Below, piece by piece: positions 36,385 to 45,489 of a stretch of 64,000 nt of DNA. Under the pieces are notes generated by a model that was given only the letters and a program-made list of their open reading frames with translations, was not told the origin of the DNA and made no database searches. Numbering within the stretch: the first letter of the stretch is position 1; each line of letters opens with the position of its first letter. The position numbers and the translations under genes were made by a program. Origin of the DNA: an uncultured Clostridia bacterium (GTDB lineage Bacteria > Bacillota > Clostridia > Oscillospirales > Acutalibacteraceae); NCBI GenBank assembly GCA_944384905.1, contig CALWVE010000033.1, forward strand, positions 31,697 to 95,696. Direction: 5' to 3'.

Positions 36385-37152
36385 TCAGGAAACGGAACGC
36401 ATTTTCAGGCGGAGCTTATCGGAAATCATGGCGATAAATTCCGAGTTGGTTGGCTTTCCGCGTGTATTATGTATGGTATAGCCGAAGTAGGAATTGAGCA
36501 CATCTACATCACCGCGATCCCAAGCCACTTCGATGGCGTGGCGAATCGCACGTTCCACGCGGGAGCTGGTGGTTTCATATCGTTTGGCAACGCCCGGATA
36601 CAGCTGTTTGGTAACCGCGTTAATAATCTCGGGATCTTCAACCGACATGATGATGGCATCGCGCAGGTAATGATAACCTTTGATATGCGCGGGTACGCCG
36701 ATCTGATGCAGAATATCGGTTACCTGAACTTTCAGGGAGGAGTGTTCGTTTCCGGTTTCGGGGCGGCCGTTTAATGCATACAGTTCAAACACACGCTCAA
36801 TCAATTCATGTTTGTCATAAGGAGAAAGAACCAGGTAGCTGGCTCCGGCATCCATTACTTCGCGTTCCAGAATCGGCGTAGAATAAGACGCCGTTACCAC
36901 AAAAATCGGTCTGCGGTTTTCGCTTTTGGACAATACCGTCCGGATCACACCGATTGCATCCATGCCGGGCATCAAAAGATTCAGGATATAGACATCCGGC
37001 CGCCATGTTTCAGATTTTTCAAGAACTGCCTGTCCGTCTCTCGACACAACCGTAACGCGTGCGCCGCGATTTTCCATATCCTGCAGCATATCATGCGGCC
37101 ATTCATTTTCGTCCGCGCTGATCAGTACTTTGATAAATTTCTCCATAATCAT
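36385..37152 (-). CDS. spo0A: Spo0A with a degenerate receiver domain
   Basis: 255 residues, GGAGG 6 bases before the ATG. The C-terminal DNA-binding domain is well conserved (VTDILHQIGVPAHIKGYHYLRDAI, DPEIINAVTKQLYPGVAKRYETT, SRVERAIRHAIEVAWDRG), which identifies the sporulation master regulator. The receiver is altered: the acidic pocket ADEN (13-16) is kept and T87 is present, but the phosphoacceptor Asp is Asn (N58 in YILNLLMPGMD) and the conserved Lys is Ser (S110 in VLSPYD). It therefore should not be activated by the usual phosphorelay. Monocistronic. A 0A box lies upstream. Confidence 0.93.
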   Translation of the reverse strand: MIMEKFIKVLISADENEWPHDMLQDMENRGARVTVVSRDGQAVLEKSETWRPDVYILNLLMPGMDAIGVIRTVLSKSENRRPIFVVTASYSTPILEREVMDAGASYLVLSPYDKHELIERVFELYALNGRPETGNEHSSLKVQVTDILHQIGVPAHIKGYHYLRDAIIMSVEDPEIINAVTKQLYPGVAKRYETTSSRVERAIRHAIEVAWDRGDVDVLNSYFGYTIHNTRGKPTNSEFIAMISDKLRLKMRSVS

Positions 37153-37646
37153 CTGCTTCCTCCTGCCGAATTGGTTTCAACGCCGTTATATTACCATATA
37201 TAAGTCTAATTGGCAACAGTTGGCAATTTTTGTTTTCCCCAGCTTTTGGGAAATTGCCCAAAACCACAGGAGATATGGATATTTGCACCGAATTCCCACA
37301 ATTTATAGTGTTCATTCTTCCGCGGCAAAGAAAAAGACGGTTGAAAAACAGGTTTCTGACACAATTCTGCATGTTTATTTTGCGTGCGCGGTAAAGTTTC
37401 GGCGCTTCGACAAAAACTTCTATTCTTCGATGAAAATCGAACAGCAAAAAACAAATGCTTTCGACGATTTTGCTGTTTTTGTTCGGTAAACGACCGAAAC
37501 CAAAAATTTTAATATTTTTTACATTTCGGCGAAATGACGAACAAACAACTGTTCTTTTGATTCCAAAAAGGAACTTTTCCATGGTTTTTTATACAAAAAA
37601 AGACAAAAAATGTTCTGCACCCATTTGGGATGCAGAACACGAAAAT
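37153..37646. other. Spo0A upstream region, no gene
   Basis: 494 AT-rich bases without a convincing gene. Visible: direct repeats TTGGCAA at 37210-37230; a perfect 0A box (TTTGTCGAA on the minus strand, 37406-37414) about 255 bases before the spo0A start; a weaker 0A-like site at 37460-37468; a hairpin AACAGCAAAA/TTTTGCTGTT (37440-37477); and the WYL gene terminator at its right end. Confidence 0.6.
37605..37640 (-). terminator. Terminator of the WYL regulator gene
   Basis: Minus strand: TGTTCTGCA and TGCAGAACA pair (with CCC/GGG continuing the stem), followed by TTTTTTGTCTTTTTTT. Confidence 0.88.
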
Positions 37647-38669
37647 TTAGGACTGAGGGGGCTTGTCTGACGACTCATACAGTTGACAAACCGCGTGTGC
37701 ATGTTTGCAAAGCTCTTCCGAAAGCCGGGGCGGATACAAAACCTGTACATCGGTTCCAAAAGAAAACAGCCAAGCCAGAAACTGAGGGCTGTTGACCACT
37801 TTAAGCGTGACAGCAAAATGTGTATCGTCTACGGTAGCGATATGAATATCTTTGCCAAAACGATCCACTACCACGCCGATCAGGCGGTTGGCAAAGCACA
37901 GGCGAACCATTTCGGGTTCTCCGCTGAACATACCGAACAAGCGGCGCGTATACTCGGCGACATCCAAGCGCTCAAAATGTTTTTTCCCGTTTCTAGGCAT
38001 AGGAATCGTTTCGATTCCCGCCATACGGTCCACGCGAAAATGTTTAATTTTATCCGCCTCGGCGTCGTATCCCAGCAAATAATAATTCTCGTCGTCCCAA
38101 ATCAGCGCCCAGGGGCTGATTTGATACAGGCGATCCGGATGCCGCTCTTTCCATTCCAGACGATCCGTACCGGTGATCTGCCACTCATAGTACCGGAAAG
38201 AAATCTGGCGGTCGCTTGAAATCGCCGCGTGAATTGTATCGATGCTATAATAAACGCTTTCATTCATCGATTTGATCCGATTGGCAACATAAACCTGACG
38301 CTGCAAATCGGCCGCCTGTGTACGGCTGCACAAGGACTCTACCTTTCGGATCAGCTCGGCCGATTTTTTATGCGTGATAAACCGGGATGACTGCACGGCA
38401 TCGACCAGCAGGCGCAGCTCCGGAAGCTGGAAATCGCGCTGCGCCAGAAAATACTCGAATGTTTTGCTTTTTTTCATGACGATATCCATACCGAATGCAC
38501 GCAGTGTCTCAATATCGTCATACAGGCTTTTGCGTTCTGCGGAAAAGCCGTAACCGCTTAACCGCTGCAAAAGCTGTGCAGCGGAAAGTGCAGCCGTTTC
38601 ATCGGTCTCTTCCAAGAAAATTTTCATCAAATAGAGCAGTTTCAATTTACTGTTGCTGACAGCCGGCAT
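37647..38669 (-). CDS. WYL-domain transcriptional regulator
   Basis: 340 residues from the ATG at 38667-38669, 7 bases after GAGGAGG. N-terminal winged helix (KLKLLYLMKIFLEETDE ... ERKSLYDDIETLRAFGMDI), a WYL-type central domain (QISFRYYEWQI ... YQISPWALIWDDENYYLLGYD with H-F-R-V-D-R-M), and a C-terminal WCX domain. WYL regulators bind nucleic acids or nucleotide ligands and often control DNA damage or defence genes; no such neighbours are here. Monocistronic. Confidence 0.88.
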   Translation of the reverse strand: MPAVSNSKLKLLYLMKIFLEETDETAALSAAQLLQRLSGYGFSAERKSLYDDIETLRAFGMDIVMKKSKTFEYFLAQRDFQLPELRLLVDAVQSSRFITHKKSAELIRKVESLCSRTQAADLQRQVYVANRIKSMNESVYYSIDTIHAAISSDRQISFRYYEWQITGTDRLEWKERHPDRLYQISPWALIWDDENYYLLGYDAEADKIKHFRVDRMAGIETIPMPRNGKKHFERLDVAEYTRRLFGMFSGEPEMVRLCFANRLIGVVVDRFGKDIHIATVDDTHFAVTLKVVNSPQFLAWLFSFGTDVQVLYPPRLSEELCKHAHAVCQLYESSDKPPQS

Positions 38670-38703
38670 AAACATCCTCCTCTTTTCGCAGCCTGATACA
38701 TAA

Positions 38704-38730
38704 AACGCCGCCCCAAAAGGGACGGCGCTA
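38704..38730 (-). terminator. Terminator of the PASTA pseudokinase gene
   Basis: Minus strand: CGCCGTCCC and GGGGCGGCG around TTTT, followed by TTTTATG, 12 bases after the stop. Confidence 0.75.
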
Positions 38731-38738
38731 GAAGCATT

Positions 38739-40427
38739 TTAATCCTGACCGGTTTGCGTACGATCGGGGCCTTTACTGAGCACGATCGTCACAGTGGACC
38801 CGGCCTCACACAAATCACCGGCCGAAGCGGATTCATAGCCGATAACATATCCATAAGGCACGCTATCGCTATAAGCATCCACTTTCGCGGTATTAAAGCC
38901 GCTGTTGCTCAACTGTTCCGCGGCAGCAGCCAACGTGGTATTCTCCACAGCAGGGAGCGGACGCATCTTGGGACCACGGCTGACCACAACGGTAATTGTG
39001 GAACCGGCCGCGATATCCGATCCACTATTCGGAGACTGAGAAATAATATTTCCCTCGGCTACGGAATCATCGTATTCCTGTGCGGAAACACGAATCGTAA
39101 ATTGCAGGCCGCCGTCGCGCGTTTTGGAAAGCCATTCCTCGTAATTTTCATTTACCAGGTTCGGCGCTTTAATCATAACCTGAGACGTATCCTGCGACGA
39201 TGTTCCGGATTGAGGCAAAACGGAAGAAGCCTGCGATACACCTGAAGACACATTAGACGGTTCCGAAGAAACCGAAGAAGTGGTATTCGCAGTAAAATCT
39301 ATGTTGCGCAGAATCAGAGCGGCAACCAAAATCACGCACAATGTGATAATACAAGAACCAAGCATCCAGAAAATCGGCGGCAAGCCCTTATCTTCCGGAA
39401 TATTCTGATAAGCCGCCGGGAGCCGCTTTTTGATCTCCATGGTTTCAATAGAAGCGGTTACCGTAGGCGCAGCAGAAAGTTCTGCGCGCAGGCGTTCAAA
39501 AGTAGCCGTACGATCTTCGGGCGCAACCTGAAGTCCGTTGGCAATGGCTGTAATCACATGAGGCGGAATGGTTTTAAGAATCTGACTGGAAATCAGAAGT
39601 CGTGTGTCCTTACGGCGCAGCATGGCGTTTTTCGGCAGCGTACCGGTGAGCGCAAACAAAAGCGAAGCCGTAAAGCCGTAGACATCCGTATATTCTCCGC
39701 AACGCTGGTCGGTATATTGTTCCAATGCGGCACAACCCGGATGAAGATCGGGTTTTAAAGCCGTTCCCTTGCGGTGAACCGATTCGCAGCAAAAATCACC
39801 CAGCTGCATTTTGCCATCCGGCATCACGCGGATCGTTTCCGGCGAGATGGCCAGATGATGCACACCGGCCGAACTCATGGCGCTTAAAGCGGTGAGAAGC
39901 GGCATAAACAGCTGGCGCGCCGTATTCCATTCCACGCGGCCGCCGCTGCTTTCGATATACTGGCGCAGCGAAATGCTGTCCGTCCATTCGGCCACGGAAT
40001 AGGCCGTCTGGTTTTCTTCAAAAATATCATAAATCGATACGATCGGAGCCAGCTCGCGCAGACGGGCAACCCGTCGCGTATGAGACAGGAATTCATTCAG
40101 ATATTCCGTATACAGCGCGTCGTGCTCAGCCAGCGGCACAACGGAATGCTCGTCTTCCGCCCGAGCCGAAATAGACTCCGGGAAAAATTCGCGTACTCTG
40201 GCCAGCGAATGGCTTTCTTCGTCCAGCGCGACATACGTAATTCCTTCGCCGTTTAAAGAAAGCGTGCGGCCGATTCTGTAGCGATCCTGTAGAAGCGTAT
40301 TATAGGGAAGCGCGTATGCGGGCTGCTTGGTGGCGTTGTCCCAACCGCAATGCGGGCAAAGATGTTCCGACTTTTCAGCCTGTCCTTCACCCAGCGGCTG
40401 CATACAATTCATGCACAAACCTGCCAT
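38739..40427 (-). CDS. Membrane-anchored PASTA protein with degenerate kinase domain
   Basis: 562 residues. Zinc ribbon C5-x2-C8 ... C24-x2-C27, then a kinase-like domain (45-320), a Pro/Ser region, one membrane helix (about 348-372), a Ser/Thr-rich linker and two PASTA repeats outside the cell. The kinase motifs are degraded: glycine loop SLNGEGITY, VAIK lysine position is R79, HRD reads H191-L192-A193, the catalytic-loop Asn is T198, and DFG reads D211-F212-C213. Catalysis is unlikely. It resembles clostridial zinc-ribbon Ser/Thr kinases that sense wall fragments through PASTA, so a scaffold or sensor role is possible. It follows yebC. Confidence 0.82.
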   Translation of the reverse strand: MAGLCMNCMQPLGEGQAEKSEHLCPHCGWDNATKQPAYALPYNTLLQDRYRIGRTLSLNGEGITYVALDEESHSLARVREFFPESISARAEDEHSVVPLAEHDALYTEYLNEFLSHTRRVARLRELAPIVSIYDIFEENQTAYSVAEWTDSISLRQYIESSGGRVEWNTARQLFMPLLTALSAMSSAGVHHLAISPETIRVMPDGKMQLGDFCCESVHRKGTALKPDLHPGCAALEQYTDQRCGEYTDVYGFTASLLFALTGTLPKNAMLRRKDTRLLISSQILKTIPPHVITAIANGLQVAPEDRTATFERLRAELSAAPTVTASIETMEIKKRLPAAYQNIPEDKGLPPIFWMLGSCIITLCVILVAALILRNIDFTANTTSSVSSEPSNVSSGVSQASSVLPQSGTSSQDTSQVMIKAPNLVNENYEEWLSKTRDGGLQFTIRVSAQEYDDSVAEGNIISQSPNSGSDIAAGSTITVVVSRGPKMRPLPAVENTTLAAAAEQLSNSGFNTAKVDAYSDSVPYGYVIGYESASAGDLCEAGSTVTIVLSKGPDRTQTGQD

Positions 40428-40466
40428 TGCCTTTCCTCCGTTTCATAAAAATTTCTATCTGCAGGA

Positions 40467-41213
40467 TCAGTCCTCGTCTTCTTCTTCCGGCATATCCCAG
40501 TTATGCCATACGTTCTGTACGTCGTCGTTATCGTCCAACGCATCGAGCAATTTCTGCATTTTGGTAATGGCGTCTTCATCCGTGAGCGTGGTATACGTGC
40601 TGGGCACCATGGCCACATCGGCGGATTCAAACGTATAACCCTTGGCGCTGAGGTCTTCCATCACGCCGTTAAAATCGGACGGCTCGGTATAAACTTCAAA
40701 AACATCACCGTCGGACTTGAAATCGGATGCGCCGGCTTCCAGGGCGGCTTCCATCAGTTCGTCTTCGTCCACGTCTTCGCCGTTGACAACCAGGACGCCC
40801 TTTTCTTCGAACATAAAGGAAACGCAGCCCGTGGTACCCAGGTTGCCGCCGAATTTATCGAAATAATGGCGAACATCGCCGGCCGTACGGTTACGGTTAT
40901 CGGTGAGGGCATCTACAATAACAGCCACACCGTTGGGACCATATCCTTCGTAGGTGATATTTTCGTATTTGGTAGAACCACCTTCGCCGGCAGCCTTTTT
41001 AATGATACGCTCAATGTTATCGTTGGGCACGTTGTTAGCCTTGGCCTTGGCGATGCAGGCACGCAGTTTGGAGTTGGAAGCCGGATCGGCTCCGCCGCCT
41101 TCTTTTACAGCAACCGTCAGCTCACGGCCGATCTTGGTAAGGATCTTGGCCTTGGCGCCATCGGTTTTTTCTTTTTTACGCTTGATATTATTCCACTTGG
41201 AATGTCCGGACAT
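40467..41213 (-). CDS. YebC/PmpR family DNA-binding or translation factor
   Basis: 248 residues. The N-terminus [21 protein letters not shown] is invariant in the family, followed by [49 protein letters not shown] and [18 protein letters not shown]. Homologues were described as transcription regulators and more recently as factors that relieve ribosome stalling at polyproline. The promoter is in the AT-rich gap at 41250-41370. Confidence 0.94.
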   Translation of the reverse strand: MSGHSKWNNIKRKKEKTDGAKAKILTKIGRELTVAVKEGGGADPASNSKLRACIAKAKANNVPNDNIERIIKKAAGEGGSTKYENITYEGYGPNGVAVIVDALTDNRNRTAGDVRHYFDKFGGNLGTTGCVSFMFEEKGVLVVNGEDVDEDELMEAALEAGASDFKSDGDVFEVYTEPSDFNGVMEDLSAKGYTFESADVAMVPSTYTTLTDEDAITKMQKLLDALDDNDDVQNVWHNWDMPEEEDED

Positions 41214-41402
41214 AATCTGTTTCCTGCCTTTCAGAAAATAGAGTGACTCTTTATTGCGGATTTATGTTCTGTTTACCGCCGACAGCCACTGTAAAAAATC
41301 ACATAATGTTACAATTTATTATAATACTATATCCGAGCAAATTTTACAACAAAAATTTTTGGATTCCCGTAAAAAACAGCAAGGCACGCCCGGCGGATAA
41401 AC

Positions 41403-41431
41403 TTGCTTTTTGCCAAACAGCGCGATAAAAT
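41403..41431 (+). promoter_or_regulatory. Promoter of the AEC transporter gene
   Basis: TTGCTT (41403-41408), 17-base spacer, TAAAAT (41426-41431), in the 262-base divergent gap shared with yebC. Confidence 0.6.
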
Positions 41432-41475
41432 GAAAAACAGAGAGCTAAGTTTAAATTCAAGGAATGGGATCAATC

Positions 41476-42420
41476 ATGGAGAATCTGATTTTCAGTCTGA
41501 ACGCGACCTTGCCGGTATTTTTCACCATGCTGCTGGGCGTTTTATTTCGAAAGATCGGCCTGTTTGATGACGCACAGACCACGAAACTTAACCGTTTCGT
41601 TTTTCAGGTGGCGCTGCCGGTTTTGCTTTTTCAGGATATTTCCGGCGCAGATTTTTATGAAGTATGGGACACAACGTTTGTCCTCTTCTGCTTTGGCGCC
41701 ACTCTGCTGAGCATCGGGATCAGCATCGGCTTATCGTATCTGATGAAAGACAAAAGCCGTCAGGGCGAATTCATTCAGGCTTCCTACAGAAGCAGCGCGG
41801 CGATTCTGGGGATCGCGTTTATCCAGAACATCTACGGCTCTTCCGGTATGGCGCCGCTGATGATTATCGGTTCCGTTCCGCTTTACAATATGATGGCGGT
41901 TGTGGTGCTTTCGTTTTTCAAGCCGAACCGCGGCAAAATGAACCGCAAACTGCTGCTTGAAACCGGGAAAGGCATCCTCACCAATCCCATCATCATCGGT
42001 ATCGTCGTAGGACTGATCTGGTCTGTTCTGCGTATTCCGCAGCCCGAGATTTTGCAGAAAACCGTGAAAAATGTTTCTGCGCTGGCAACGCCGCTGGGGC
42101 TGATGGCGATGGGCGCCGCATTTGATCTGAAAAAAGCCATCGCCGGTATCCGTCCGGTTCTGCTGGCCGCCTTTATGAAGTTGGCGGGACTGGCCGCTTT
42201 GTTCCTGCCTGCGGCGATTGCGCTGGGCTTCCGCGAAAGCTATCTGGTGGCTATTTTGATTATGCTGAGTTCACCGGCCACAGTAAGCTGCTATATCATG
42301 GCCAAAAATATGGGACACGAAGGCAGTTTTTCATCCACCGCTGTTATGCTCACCACGCTGTGCAGTGCCTTTACGCTGACCGGCTGGCTTTATCTGCTGC
42401 GAAGCCTGGCTCTGATCTGA
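41476..42420 (+). CDS. AEC family (auxin efflux carrier-like) transporter
   Basis: 314 residues with about ten membrane helices in two inverted halves, PF03547. Family marks: FFTMLLGVLFRKIGLFDD at the N-terminus, RSSAAILGIAFIQNIYG near residue 100, FLTP-like breaks and LATPLGLMAMGAAFDL near 210, and SSPATVSCYIMAKNMG near 270. Such carriers export organic acids such as malate; substrate not inferable here. A start four codons earlier (41464) is too close to AAGGA. Confidence 0.88.
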   Translation: MENLIFSLNATLPVFFTMLLGVLFRKIGLFDDAQTTKLNRFVFQVALPVLLFQDISGADFYEVWDTTFVLFCFGATLLSIGISIGLSYLMKDKSRQGEFIQASYRSSAAILGIAFIQNIYGSSGMAPLMIIGSVPLYNMMAVVVLSFFKPNRGKMNRKLLLETGKGILTNPIIIGIVVGLIWSVLRIPQPEILQKTVKNVSALATPLGLMAMGAAFDLKKAIAGIRPVLLAAFMKLAGLAALFLPAAIALGFRESYLVAILIMLSSPATVSCYIMAKNMGHEGSFSSTAVMLTTLCSAFTLTGWLYLLRSLALI

Positions 42421-42423
42421 TTC

Positions 42424-43665
42424 TTATTTTTGATGTTTTGTGTCGTGCCCAAGCGGATGATCCTTTTTAGGCCTGGCCGAAGCCAGCTCCTGATCGAGAA
42501 ACATCACACCGCGAACCAGCGCCTTATCTCCATAGCGTCCGCGCAGTGTATCGACAGCCGTTTCCAGTTCTTCGGCGCGTCGCAGCTGTTCGGCTTCGGG
42601 CAAAAAGGAAAGCTGTTCTTCCCCGATCGGCTCCAGACCGGTAGCCGTTACCCCCAAAAGCCGCACCGGACGCTGCGGGCGATGCGTACAGTACAAGCCA
42701 TAAGCGGCTTCAAACAAAGCACGCGCCGTATGGTTGGGCAAATCCAAGCCGCACTGGCATTCCTGCCGCGCAAACGTGTTATCTTTAATGGTAAGCTGCA
42801 CGGTTCGGGCGTTGAATCCCGCGGCACGCATACGCGCCGACACGCTTTCACACAATACATACAGGGTGATGCGGATATCCTCTTCTGCAGTGAGATCATG
42901 CGCGGCGGTGGTGCTGTTTCCGATCGATTTGGGCGGCGGCAGTTCCGACAGGCGCAAAACGGGCGCGTTATCTTCCCCGTTGGCATAACGTTTAAGCTGG
43001 ATACCGGCTTTGCCCAGCGTATGCTCCACAAACGAATCAGACGAAGCCGCCAGTTCCCCGATGGTGCGAATGCCGCGGCGGCGCAGTTTTTCACAGGTAG
43101 CGGGTCCGGCGAAAAGCAGCTGTCCGACTTCCAGCGGCCAGACTTTTTCGCGGTAATTTTCCCGGCTGAGCACGGTTACGGCGTCCGGCTTTTTCATATC
43201 GCTGCCCAGTTTGGCAAAAACTTTATTAAAAGAAACACCGACCGAAACGGTAAGGCCCAGTTCCGTCTTCATCCGTCGGCGAAGTTCGTTTGCAATCGTT
43301 TCCCCGCTGCCAAACAGCAGTTCACTGCCGGTTACATCTAGCCAGCATTCATCCAAACCGAACGGTTCCACCTGATCGGTATACTGGCAGTAAATTTCGC
43401 GGGCTGCACGGGAAAAAGCCGTGTAGCGCTCAAAATGCGGGGGTACAAAGGTAATCTGCGGGCATTTCTGGCGCGCCTGCCACAAAGCTTCCCCTGTTTT
43501 CACGCCAAAACGTTTGGCCAGGTCGTTTTTCGCCAGCACAACGCCGTGCCGGGCTTCCGGGTCGCCGGCCACGGCAAGCGGAATTTTACGCCATTCCGGA
43601 TGTCCCAGGCATTCCACGGAAGCGTAAAAATTATTCAAATCCGAATGAAGAATCACGCGATCCAT
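42424..43665 (-). CDS. dinB: DNA polymerase IV (Y-family)
   Basis: 413 residues from the ATG at 43663-43665 with GGGGAGG upstream. Catalytic acids: D in ILHSDLNNFYASVE (residue 8 region) and D-E in PFGLDECWLDVTG near residue 105. Other marks: steric-gate region YASVE, GVSFNKVFAKLGSDMKKPDA, helix-hairpin-helix RRRGIRTIGELA, and the little-finger domain. It performs translesion synthesis. The C-terminal tail lacks an evident beta-clamp QxxLF motif beyond EEQLSFLP near residue 370, which may serve. Convergent with the AEC gene with 3 bases between stops. Confidence 0.94.
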   Translation of the reverse strand: MDRVILHSDLNNFYASVECLGHPEWRKIPLAVAGDPEARHGVVLAKNDLAKRFGVKTGEALWQARQKCPQITFVPPHFERYTAFSRAAREIYCQYTDQVEPFGLDECWLDVTGSELLFGSGETIANELRRRMKTELGLTVSVGVSFNKVFAKLGSDMKKPDAVTVLSRENYREKVWPLEVGQLLFAGPATCEKLRRRGIRTIGELAASSDSFVEHTLGKAGIQLKRYANGEDNAPVLRLSELPPPKSIGNSTTAAHDLTAEEDIRITLYVLCESVSARMRAAGFNARTVQLTIKDNTFARQECQCGLDLPNHTARALFEAAYGLYCTHRPQRPVRLLGVTATGLEPIGEEQLSFLPEAEQLRRAEELETAVDTLRGRYGDKALVRGVMFLDQELASARPKKDHPLGHDTKHQK

Positions 43666-43793
43666 ACCGGCGCCTCCCCTTTGACGTAAACAGAACATAT
43701 GTTTTATTCAGTATAACACAGATCGATGAAAAGCACAAGTTTTTACCCGGTAAGGTTAAAATGTAAAAACTATATACAGAATCACCGTTTCTC

Positions 43794-43823
43794 TTGACGA
43801 AATGAAAAGGTATACGATACAAT
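43794..43823 (+). promoter_or_regulatory. Promoter of pyk
   Basis: TTGACG (43794-43799), 18-base spacer, TACAAT (43818-43823), 29 bases before the start codon. Confidence 0.7.
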
Positions 43824-43852
43824 AGCGGCAGAGAGTGAAAGGATGTGTATCC

Positions 43853-45271
43853 ATGAGAAAAACAAAGATTGTCTGTACAGTCGGTCCGGCTACCGATGAC
43901 GAAGCCGTTTTGCGCCAGCTGATGCTGTGCGGTATGAATGTTGCGCGTTTCAATTTTTCTCACGCAAATCATGAAGAACACCGCCGCCGGTATGAAATGG
44001 TCGATCGTCTGCGCCGTGAACTGAATCTCCCCATTGCCACCATGCTGGACACCAAAGGACCGGAAGTCCGTTTGGGTCTGTTTAAGGATAACAAGCCGGT
44101 AGAAATTTTCACCGGAGACACCTACACCCTGACTACGCGCGATGTCGTCTGCGACGACAAAATCGCTTCTGTTTCATTCAGTGGTCTGCCGGCCGACGTT
44201 CAGCCCGGCACGGCGATCCTGATTAACGACGGTCTGATTTCTTTGCGCGTCAAAAAAGTAACCGCCACCGATATTATCTGCGAAGTAACCGAAGGCGGTA
44301 TTCTTTCCAACAACAAAGGCGTAAACGTTCCGGGCGTGGAACTTTCCATGCCGTATCTTTCCGAGCGCGATATGACCGACCTGGAGTTCGGCGCCAAAAC
44401 AGGCTTTGATTTCATTGCCGCCTCGTTTGTGCGCACCGCCGCGGACGTAGACTACCTGCGTAAATTTACCAACTCGCTGGGCTGGCGCAATGTAAAGATC
44501 ATCGCCAAAATAGAAAACATGGAAGGCGTAAACAACATTGATGAAATCATTCGTGTTTCCGACGGCATCATGGTTGCGCGCGGCGATTTGGGCGTTGAAA
44601 TTCCGTTTGAGCAGATTCCGGCCATCCAGAAAGAACTGATCCTGAAGGGATACCGCGCCGGTATGCAGGTCATCACTGCCACGCAAATGCTGGAATCCAT
44701 GATCAGCAATCCCCGTCCTACCCGTGCCGAAACAACCGACGTAGCCAATGCCATTTATGATGGTACGTCCGCCGTTATGCTCTCCGGTGAAACGGCCGCA
44801 GGCGCGCATCCGGTAGATGTTGTCAAAACCATGGTTCGTATTGTGGAGGCTGCCGAAGCCAGTATCGACTATATTCATCAGTTCAATATCGCCGAAAGCC
44901 TGAAAAACGATATTCCCGACGCCATTTCCCATGCCACGGTAACCACGGCACACGATCTGGGCGCTTCGGCTATCATTACGGTCACACAGTCGGGCAATAC
45001 GGCCAAGATGCTCTCGAAGCACCGTCCTTCCTGCCCCATCATCAGCTGCACGCCGTGTGAAAAAGTCTGGCGGCAGACAAATCTCTCGTGGGGTGTGCTT
45101 CCGTTGATGTGTGAAGAAAAGGAAAGCACCGACGAACTGTTTGAGCATGCGCTGGAAGTTTCCGCAAAATGCGGCGCCGTTCATAAAGGCGATACTGTCG
45201 TCATCACGGCAGGCATTCCGCTGCGTACCGCCGGAACAACCAACATGCTGAAAGTAGAAAAAGTGAAATAA
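43853..45271 (+). CDS. pyk: Pyruvate kinase
   Basis: 472 residues from the ATG at 43853 (AAAGGA upstream). Makes pyruvate and ATP from phosphoenolpyruvate. Domains are complete: KTKIVCTVGPAT and GMNVARFNFSHA at the N-terminus, TMLDTKGPEVR (K and R at the active site), the B domain, IIAKIENMEGVNNIDEI (catalytic Lys and metal Glu), MVARGDLGVEIP (Asp), ITATQMLESMI, and SGETAAGAHPVDVV. It ends after the effector-binding C domain without the extra PEP-utiliser domain found in bacilli. Confidence 0.97.
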   Translation: MRKTKIVCTVGPATDDEAVLRQLMLCGMNVARFNFSHANHEEHRRRYEMVDRLRRELNLPIATMLDTKGPEVRLGLFKDNKPVEIFTGDTYTLTTRDVVCDDKIASVSFSGLPADVQPGTAILINDGLISLRVKKVTATDIICEVTEGGILSNNKGVNVPGVELSMPYLSERDMTDLEFGAKTGFDFIAASFVRTAADVDYLRKFTNSLGWRNVKIIAKIENMEGVNNIDEIIRVSDGIMVARGDLGVEIPFEQIPAIQKELILKGYRAGMQVITATQMLESMISNPRPTRAETTDVANAIYDGTSAVMLSGETAAGAHPVDVVKTMVRIVEAAEASIDYIHQFNIAESLKNDIPDAISHATVTTAHDLGASAIITVTQSGNTAKMLSKHRPSCPIISCTPCEKVWRQTNLSWGVLPLMCEEKESTDELFEHALEVSAKCGAVHKGDTVVITAGIPLRTAGTTNMLKVEKVK

Positions 45272-45278
45272 AAAAACG

Positions 45279-45310
45279 ATCCCGCTGCTTTTTACGGCAG
45301 CGGGATTTTT
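45279..45310 (+). terminator. Terminator of pyk
   Basis: ATCCCGCTGC and GCAGCGGGAT around an 8-base loop, followed by TTTT, 8 bases after the stop. Confidence 0.88.
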
Positions 45311-45436
45311 GTGCAAAAAATAGCCGGGCGGCGAACCACCGCAGGATACGTCGCGAATAAGCTTTCAATGAATTTATAGCTTACGTCACGCAGCAGAGGC
45401 CTATTGTTATTCTACGCTTCATTCGCCAATGGTCAG

Positions 45437-45466
45437 TGGGAACCCCCGCCTTGTCGGAGGTTCTCT
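45437..45466 (-). terminator. Probable terminator of the zinc-ribbon membrane protein gene
   Basis: Minus strand: GAACCTCCG pairs with CGGGGGTTC around ACAAGG, 24 bases after the stop codon; the downstream T-run is poor. Its GGGAACCCCC also opens the dispersed repeat, but similarity does not extend further. The rest of 45311-45436 shows no gene. Confidence 0.5.
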
Positions 45467-45489
45467 TTTACCAGCTATACTTAATGAAT

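Noticed and set aside
37103..37582. 159-codon minus-strand frame across the spo0A start
   Set aside because: Biased composition, no family, and it conflicts with the well-supported spo0A start and upstream region.
45311..45489. Possible third copy of the dispersed repeat
   Set aside because: Only GGGAACCCCC and a hairpin are shared; similarity does not extend, so it is treated as a terminator.
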